From: JBEIJQ01 sp040380145
GTDB lineage: Bacteria; Bacteroidota; Bacteroidia; Chitinophagales; Saprospiraceae
Length of the DNA stretch: 29,324 nucleotides
Direction of reading: 5' to 3'
Assembly (NCBI GenBank): GCA_040380145.1
Contig: JBEIJQ010000017.1
Location: 1-29,324 of the forward strand
Shown piece by piece: positions 24,651-29,324 of the stretch. The notes under the pieces are model-generated. The model had not been told where the DNA came from. It saw nothing but the letters and a program-made list of their open reading frames with translations, and searched no databases. Every line of letters begins with the position of its first letter. Position 1 is the stretch's first letter. The translations under genes were made by a program, and so were the position numbers.

Positions 24651-26087
24651 ATGTCTTTTTTAAAAAAAATATTTCCTTTTCTCGTTCCCCAAAAAAAGTC
24701 GGAAGCCTTGTATCACGGGGGGCTGACGGAGGGCACGCTGCGGGAATACAACCGCGCCAGACCGCTGGGCCCGCAAGAAAAGATCTGCTATGCTCCCTTC
24801 AAAAACCTGTACTTCGGCTGGGGCGGTCAAGCCGTGGCCTGCTGCTACAACCGGCAGCATGTCCTCGGCGTTTATCCTCAGCAGAGTATCCACGACATTT
24901 GGTTCGGAGAAAAAGCCGATGAACTGCGCCGACGCTTGGAAAACAACGACCTTTCACAAGGCTGTGAAGGATGTCTGCAAATGCTTCTTGCGGGCAATTT
25001 TGATGCCGCCAAGTCCAAGCAATACGATGAGATCCCGCTCAACGCCAACCGCTACCCCAGCGCCATGGAATTCGAGCTCAGCAACGTATGCAACTTGGAA
25101 TGCACGATGTGCAGCGGCGACCACTCGTCTCTCATCCGCGAAAACCGGGAAAAGCGCGCGCCCTTGCCCGTCGTCTATGACCAAGCCTTTGTGGAACAAC
25201 TGGAGGAGTTTATCCCGCACCTCAGCGAAGTGAAATTTTATGGCGGAGAGCCTTTCTTGATCGATATATACTATCAGATTTGGGAACGAATAATGGCCAT
25301 AAAGCCTGACATCCGCATTACGGTGCAGACCAACGGAACTATTCTCAACAATCGGGTGAAAAATATTCTCGCCAAAACCAATTTTCATATCGGCATTTCC
25401 TTGGATTCTCTCCAAAAAGATACCTATGAGAATATCCGTGTCAACGCCAAGTTCGATCGGGTGATGGAAAATCTCCGCTGGTTTCGGGAATATGCCCGGG
25501 AAAAGGGGACTTTTTTCGGCATTTCGGTCTGCATGATGCGCCAAAACTGGCAAGAGGCCCCCGATTTCATACGGTTTTGCAACGAATTGGAGTGCCAGGT
25601 GTATTTCCATACCGTTTTTTATCCGCTTTCCTCCTCTATTCACGCAATGCCGCAAAACGAACTGTTAGATATCGTAACATATCTGCAAGGTTTTACTTTT
25701 CCGAAGGAAACCCCCGTGCAACAAAAAAACAGCCTCCACTACCGCAACTTCGTCCAACATGTAGTATTTTGGGCTGCATCGGCCCAAGAAATTGTGCAGC
25801 CGCGCCGCGTCAGATCAGCGGACCAGTTGTATGAATTGTTGGCCGAACACCTGCAAAACGCCGAGCCGAACGGCCGACCGGTCGTGGAACGGCTCGCGCA
25901 CATCCGCCGGAAATTGGACGAATTGAAAGCCTTGCTGGCCGATCGCCCCGAATGGTCGGAGCGGTTCGCCTCGATGCCCTTGGGGGAAAAGTCCGCGATG
26001 GACCGGGCGCTTTCGGCCGTGGAGCAACTGTCGGCGGCGGAGCTGCTGGACTTGCTGGCCGATGTGCCCCTCTCCGATAAGAAATGA
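24651..26087 (+). CDS. Radical SAM protein with N-terminal twitch/SPASM-like domain
   Basis: A 478-residue protein in which a cysteine-rich auxiliary domain precedes the radical SAM core. Residues 45-110 hold ICYAPFKNLYFGWGG, Cys64/Cys65, IHDIWFGEKADELR and GCEGC (Cys105, Cys108), features normally found in C-terminal SPASM/twitch domains. The core motif is CNLECTMC (Cys147, Cys151, Cys154), followed by KFYGGEPFLI and VQTNGT. This matches the family known as twitch domain-containing radical SAM proteins, whose chemistry is not settled. A helical C-terminal extension (about 385-478) is rich in Leu, Ala and Glu. No precursor peptide or transporter gene is adjacent. The middle of the gene (about 25250-25700) looks more AT-rich than its neighbours by eye. 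Confidence 0.9.
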   Translation: MSFLKKIFPFLVPQKKSEALYHGGLTEGTLREYNRARPLGPQEKICYAPFKNLYFGWGGQAVACCYNRQHVLGVYPQQSIHDIWFGEKADELRRRLENNDLSQGCEGCLQMLLAGNFDAAKSKQYDEIPLNANRYPSAMEFELSNVCNLECTMCSGDHSSLIRENREKRAPLPVVYDQAFVEQLEEFIPHLSEVKFYGGEPFLIDIYYQIWERIMAIKPDIRITVQTNGTILNNRVKNILAKTNFHIGISLDSLQKDTYENIRVNAKFDRVMENLRWFREYAREKGTFFGISVCMMRQNWQEAPDFIRFCNELECQVYFHTVFYPLSSSIHAMPQNELLDIVTYLQGFTFPKETPVQQKNSLHYRNFVQHVVFWAASAQEIVQPRRVRSADQLYELLAEHLQNAEPNGRPVVERLAHIRRKLDELKALLADRPEWSERFASMPLGEKSAMDRALSAVEQLSAAELLDLLADVPLSDKK

Positions 26088-26100
26088 ACCCACAAACGGT

Positions 26101-27756
26101 TCAACGCAATATCAAGGGTAAAAAACGCCGCCCTCCGGCCGTTCGACAGGCCACATAATACAATCCGCGGGGCAGTTCGCTGCCGAGCTCCCAGTCCCAT
26201 TGGCGCGCGCCGCCGGCCACCGGCCCTTCGAACAGCGACCGGATTTCTTTTCCGGAGCGGTCGCAGAGCGTCACGGAGAGGTTTTCTGGCTGCTCAAACT
26301 GCGCTTCCAAGCGGAAGCGTCCGTCCGTGGGGTTCGGGTACAGGCGAAAGGTCGCCGTCGGTAGTCCTGTCGGTGCAGTGCCATTGGCCGCCTGCTTCAC
26401 CAACCGGTACCGGTCGAGCACCTGCCCGTATTGGGTGAGGTAACTGCCCTTCAGCGTGTCGCCGTGCACTTCGAGGATCGTACTGCCCGCGCAAGAGTCG
26501 CAGCCGTGCGAAAAAAACATGGCCGGATGGTCCAATTCGGGCGCCGTTTGGCTGCTGCCGGAATTGCCCTGCACCACATAAACGGTCCCCGGTCCGGAAG
26601 GCCCCTTCACGTAACTCTCGCCGAGATCGGGATTGCCCGAGGAGCCGTCCACCAGCATCGTCTGGGGATCCCAGGAGCCGGAATCGTCGTAGTGGCCGCG
26701 GATCAAAAAAGACCGTTCGTACACATGGCTGTGCCCGCTGAGCACCAGGTCAACGCCCGCCTGTTCGAGCACGGGGAGCCAGTTTTCGCGCATCGCCTGC
26801 ATGTACAGTTCCCAAAAGTTGTCGGAATCGTGCGAGCCTTTAGAATAGGGCGGTTGGTGAAAAAGCACCACGGTCCACGGAAGCGCGTTCTGCGAAAGGT
26901 CCGCCACCAACCAGTCCATCATCGGCGAACCGTTGAAGGGAAAAATCGGGTTGGCCCCCGTCCAATCGTGCGCGGGATTGATCGCGCTGCCCAGTTCGGA
27001 ATTCAGGCACACGAAATGCACATTGCCGTAATCGAACGAGTAGTACAGCTCCGTTTGCGAGGGAACGCCTCCCGCTTCGCCGCGCGTGTAGGCGTCGATG
27101 ATGTCGAAATACACGCCGGTATGTGCGGGCGGAGAAACCGTGGCCTGTGCCGGTGAGATCAGATTGTAGTCGTGGTTGCCCGGAATGGCGTGGAAGGGCA
27201 GGTGTTGCATCAGGTTTTGGTAGCCCCAAGGGCCGGAAAACACCTTGTCCTGATACTCTTGGTCGGTCCCGTCGCTGTACGCATTGTCGCCCAGCCACAG
27301 CCAAACATCTGTTTCCTGTGCGGCATCGTACTGTTCGAAAGCCGTTCTGACACCGGTCTGCAGGCTGTTGCCCTTCCCGAAGTCGCCGATGGCCCACACC
27401 CGGATCGGGCGCACCGTGCCCGCCGGCGGAAAAGTGCGGAAAAAATGGTTGCTGTCGGGCCCGCTCAAGCGCACCGTGTCGTGCCCCACGGCGTAAAAAT
27501 ACCGCGTATCGGCCGTCAGGCCGCGCACTGTCACGCGGTGGTCGGTGGCCGGCGCGGATTCGTCTGCCACCTGCCACAAGCTGTCGGGGGCCGTTCCGTA
27601 CCGGACGCGCCCGATCGTGGGCAGGTCGGTCCGCCAGCGCAGGACCACCGAATCGGTCGTGGGCGCCTGCAAGTAAGGCCCGCGCAGCAGCACCGCTTGG
27701 CCGCTCAGGTCGGCAAGCAGCAGGAGAGACAGAAGGAGAAAAAGCAAAAACCGCAT
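26101..27756 (-). CDS. Secreted purple-acid-phosphatase-like metallophosphatase with T9SS type A sorting domain
   Basis: A 551-residue exported protein. The signal peptide is 1-20 (hydrophobic core FLLFLLLSLLLLADL). Residues 21-110 form the Fn3-like N-terminal domain of purple acid phosphatases (LRGPYLQAPTTDSVVLRWRT, YFYAVG). The calcineurin-like metallophosphoesterase domain has GDFG (124-127), GDNAYSDG (156-163), GNHDY (193-197), VVLFHQPPY and GHSHVYER, so the metal ligands are complete. From about 470, RLYPNPTDGRF starts a T9SS type A sorting domain. The protein is expected at the cell surface or outside, releasing phosphate from esters; the substrate is unknown. Its stop is 13 bp from that of the convergent twitch radical SAM gene. 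Confidence 0.95.
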   Translation of the reverse strand: MRFLLFLLLSLLLLADLSGQAVLLRGPYLQAPTTDSVVLRWRTDLPTIGRVRYGTAPDSLWQVADESAPATDHRVTVRGLTADTRYFYAVGHDTVRLSGPDSNHFFRTFPPAGTVRPIRVWAIGDFGKGNSLQTGVRTAFEQYDAAQETDVWLWLGDNAYSDGTDQEYQDKVFSGPWGYQNLMQHLPFHAIPGNHDYNLISPAQATVSPPAHTGVYFDIIDAYTRGEAGGVPSQTELYYSFDYGNVHFVCLNSELGSAINPAHDWTGANPIFPFNGSPMMDWLVADLSQNALPWTVVLFHQPPYSKGSHDSDNFWELYMQAMRENWLPVLEQAGVDLVLSGHSHVYERSFLIRGHYDDSGSWDPQTMLVDGSSGNPDLGESYVKGPSGPGTVYVVQGNSGSSQTAPELDHPAMFFSHGCDSCAGSTILEVHGDTLKGSYLTQYGQVLDRYRLVKQAANGTAPTGLPTATFRLYPNPTDGRFRLEAQFEQPENLSVTLCDRSGKEIRSLFEGPVAGGARQWDWELGSELPRGLYYVACRTAGGRRFLPLILR

Positions 27757-28266
27757 GGCAAAGGGAATTTTTCCTCAAATTTCTTGGAAAAAAAACTGCT
27801 TTTCAAGTACAAAGACGACGAAGGAAATTTTTTTACCGAAAAAAAATACGCCGAAAATACTGTCCGGTCGGAAAAAACAAGGAAACAGGCGGCGGAGAAG
27901 GCTCTTGCGGTGCCTCGTTTCGAGGGTCTTGGGAATAGTGCGCCGAGGGGAGAGGCCGTTTTCGGGCGATTTTTTTTGGGCATTTTTTATAAAAATTTTA
28001 ATATCAGTTTTTTATATAAAAAAATATCCCTTCGGGCGAATTTTTTTCTGAAAAAAAAGACCGTGGGCGGTAACAGTCGGCCTTTTTCCGGCATCAAGTG
28101 TCGGGGCCAAAAACATGTCCGACCGAAGGAGGGACGGCGCATCCGAAAACAGAGAACGGGAAAATCCCCCGCATACCCTTATTTTGTCGCGTTTCTGCGC
28201 GATTCGCAGGCCGTGTATTTTCCCCCAAAAAGAAATCCGCAACCTTTTTTCCAAAAAACCATCGAA
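27757..28266. other. 510 bp divergent intergenic region, AT-rich
   Basis: This separates the metallophosphatase gene (leftward) from recQ (rightward). It is dominated by T- and A-tracts, including aaaaaaaactgc at 27786, T7-ACCG-A8 near 27829, T7-CTG-A8 at 28041 and T6-CC-A6 just before recQ. A direct repeat ttcgggcga followed by a T-run occurs at 27961 and 28031, exactly 70 bp apart. The second copy can fold with CCC at 28028-28030 and an A-run into a small terminator-like hairpin (28018-28047). No convincing gene or complete promoter was found. Confidence 0.65.
28041..28058. repeat. T7-CTG-A8 tract module
   Basis: Seven T, CTG, eight A, 209 bp upstream of the recQ start codon. It is the longest copy of the recurring module. 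Confidence 0.7.
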
Positions 28267-29324
28267 ATGACCCCACAGGAAGCCCTTTTGCGGTACTTCG
28301 GCTACAAGCAGTTCCGCCCTTTGCAGGAAGAGATCATCGGGTCGGTGCTGGAAGGCCGCGACACGCTGGCCCTGATGCCCACGGGCGGCGGCAAATCCCT
28401 TTGCTACCAGATCCCGGCGCTGGTGAAGCCCGGGGTGGGGCTGGTCGTTTCGCCGCTGATCGCCCTGATGAAAGACCAAGTCGAGGGGCTGCGCCAGAAC
28501 GAGATCGCCGCCGCGTTCATCAACAGCGCCCAGAGCCATTCCGAACAGGATGCGGTGATGGAAGCGGCGCTACGCGGAGAAATCAAACTGCTCTATGTAT
28601 CGCCGGAAAAAATGCAGTCCGAGCGTTTTCGAATGTTCATCGAACGCCTCGACATCAATCTGCTGGCCGTGGACGAGGCCCACTGCGTCTCGTTTTGGGG
28701 GCACGACTTCCGCCCCGAATACACGCAACTGCACTGGCTGAAAGAGCGTTTCCCGGCCGTGCCGGTCATCGCGCTGACGGCCACCGCCGACCGCTTGACC
28801 CGGCAGGACATCGCGGCCCAGCTGCGGTTGAGGGACCCCAACATCTTCCTGCGCTCCTTCGATCGGCCCAACCTTCGGCTGGAGGTGCGTCCCGGCGTGG
28901 ACCGCGTCAACGAGATCCTCCGTTTTTTGCAGAACCGCTCCAAAGATGCGGGCATCGTGTACTGCCTGAGCCGCAAAAGCGTGGAAAGCCTGGCCGACAA
29001 ACTCTGCGCGAAAGGCATCCGGGCGGCGGCCTACCACGCCGGGCTGGACCCCAAGCTGCGCGCCCGCGTCCAAGAGGATTTCCTGCGCGACAACCTGCAG
29101 GTGATCTGCGCCACCATCGCTTTCGGGATGGGCATCGACAAGCCCAACGTGCGTTTCGTGATCCACTACAACCTGCCCAAAAACATCGAAAGTTACTACC
29201 AGGAAATCGGCAGGGCGGGCCGCGACGGACTGCCCGCCGACACCGTCCTGTTTTACGCCTTCAACGACCTGATGCTCCAGCGCGAGATGATCCAAGAGGA
29301 GGATTCTTCGCAGCGGGAGATCAA
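28267..29324 (+). CDS. recQ: ATP-dependent DNA helicase RecQ (partial, 3' end outside window)
   Basis: The first 352 residues of a superfamily 2 3'-5' DNA helicase used in recombination and fork repair. RecQ motif 0 is FGYKQFRPLQEEII (11-24), Walker A TGGGKSLCYQ (39-48), DEAH at 136-139, motif III ALTATA, and the motif VI arginine fingers EIGRAGRDG near 315. The window ends just after the helicase core, so the zinc-binding, winged-helix and HRDC parts cannot be seen. The aromatic-rich loop after DEAH reads CVSFWGHDFRPEY, with Phe where E. coli RecQ has Gln. The ATG at 28267 follows an A-rich leader (ccaaaaaaccatcgaa) and gives the standard N-terminus. Confidence 0.97.
   Translation, partial: MTPQEALLRYFGYKQFRPLQEEIIGSVLEGRDTLALMPTGGGKSLCYQIPALVKPGVGLVVSPLIALMKDQVEGLRQNEIAAAFINSAQSHSEQDAVMEAALRGEIKLLYVSPEKMQSERFRMFIERLDINLLAVDEAHCVSFWGHDFRPEYTQLHWLKERFPAVPVIALTATADRLTRQDIAAQLRLRDPNIFLRSFDRPNLRLEVRPGVDRVNEILRFLQNRSKDAGIVYCLSRKSVESLADKLCAKGIRAAAYHAGLDPKLRARVQEDFLRDNLQVICATIAFGMGIDKPNVRFVIHYNLPKNIESYYQEIGRAGRDGLPADTVLFYAFNDLMLQREMIQEEDSSQREI

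Noticed and set aside
22835..26087. RiPP cluster formed by the S8 protease and twitch radical SAM genes
   Set aside because: A strong terminator separates the genes, the radical SAM gene has its own AT-rich upstream region, and no precursor-like small ORF or exporter is present.
27755..28051. 98-codon plus-strand open frame
   Set aside because: It is a Lys/Phe-rich translation of T/A-tracts starting inside the metallophosphatase start region, with no upstream signal.

Overview
The window looks like chromosomal DNA from a high-GC member of the Bacteroidota, probably close to the Saprospiria/Lewinella group. The evidence is type IX secretion (T9SS) cargo with type A and type B sorting domains, a PorP/SprF-family protein, a DUF4292 lipoprotein, a 'twitch' radical SAM protein, weak Shine-Dalgarno signals with A-rich leaders, and promoters of the Bacteroidota form TTTG/TTG-N19-20-TAnnTTTG. 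The class-level placement is an inference from gene content only.

Layout. 1-2604 (minus strand): a lipocalin-like lipoprotein, then a Wzz-type chain-length protein followed by a hypoxanthine phosphoribosyltransferase. 2749-10602 (plus): two large secreted proteins, an S8 protease with Fn3 and GEVED domains and a type A sorting domain, and a 1601-residue PKD-repeat protein with a type B sorting domain. Between them lies an intergenic segment with a diverged ~100 bp duplication. 10596-12131 (minus): queA and tRNA-Leu(GAG). 12298-18727 (plus): tRNA-Arg(CCT), an AAA ATPase/HNH nuclease pair resembling the Septu anti-phage system, an MBL/beta-CASP RNase, a PorP/SprF protein and an M3 peptidase, all closely spaced. 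18741-19505 (minus): DUF4292 lipoprotein. 19790-20335 (plus): ERI-1-like exonuclease. 20357-22624 (minus): B12-binding radical SAM protein and a NadR-like kinase. 22835-26087 (plus): a second S8 protease with a large insertion, then the twitch radical SAM protein. 26101-27756 (minus): a secreted metallophosphatase with a type A sorting domain. 28267 to the right edge (plus): recQ, cut by the window.

How the genes work together. Most genes are independent housekeeping or envelope functions. Three T9SS cargo proteins and a PorP/SprF protein share the surface-secretion theme. The most system-like unit is the ATPase/HNH pair at 12423-14461, which overlaps by ATGA, sits 52 bp behind a tRNA gene and is the best candidate for an accessory defence module. 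Two non-coding patterns recur: a T7-CTG-A5-8 tract module in several gaps, and convergent gene pairs whose stops lie within 21 bp of each other or overlap. No transposase, integrase, CRISPR array or rRNA was seen.
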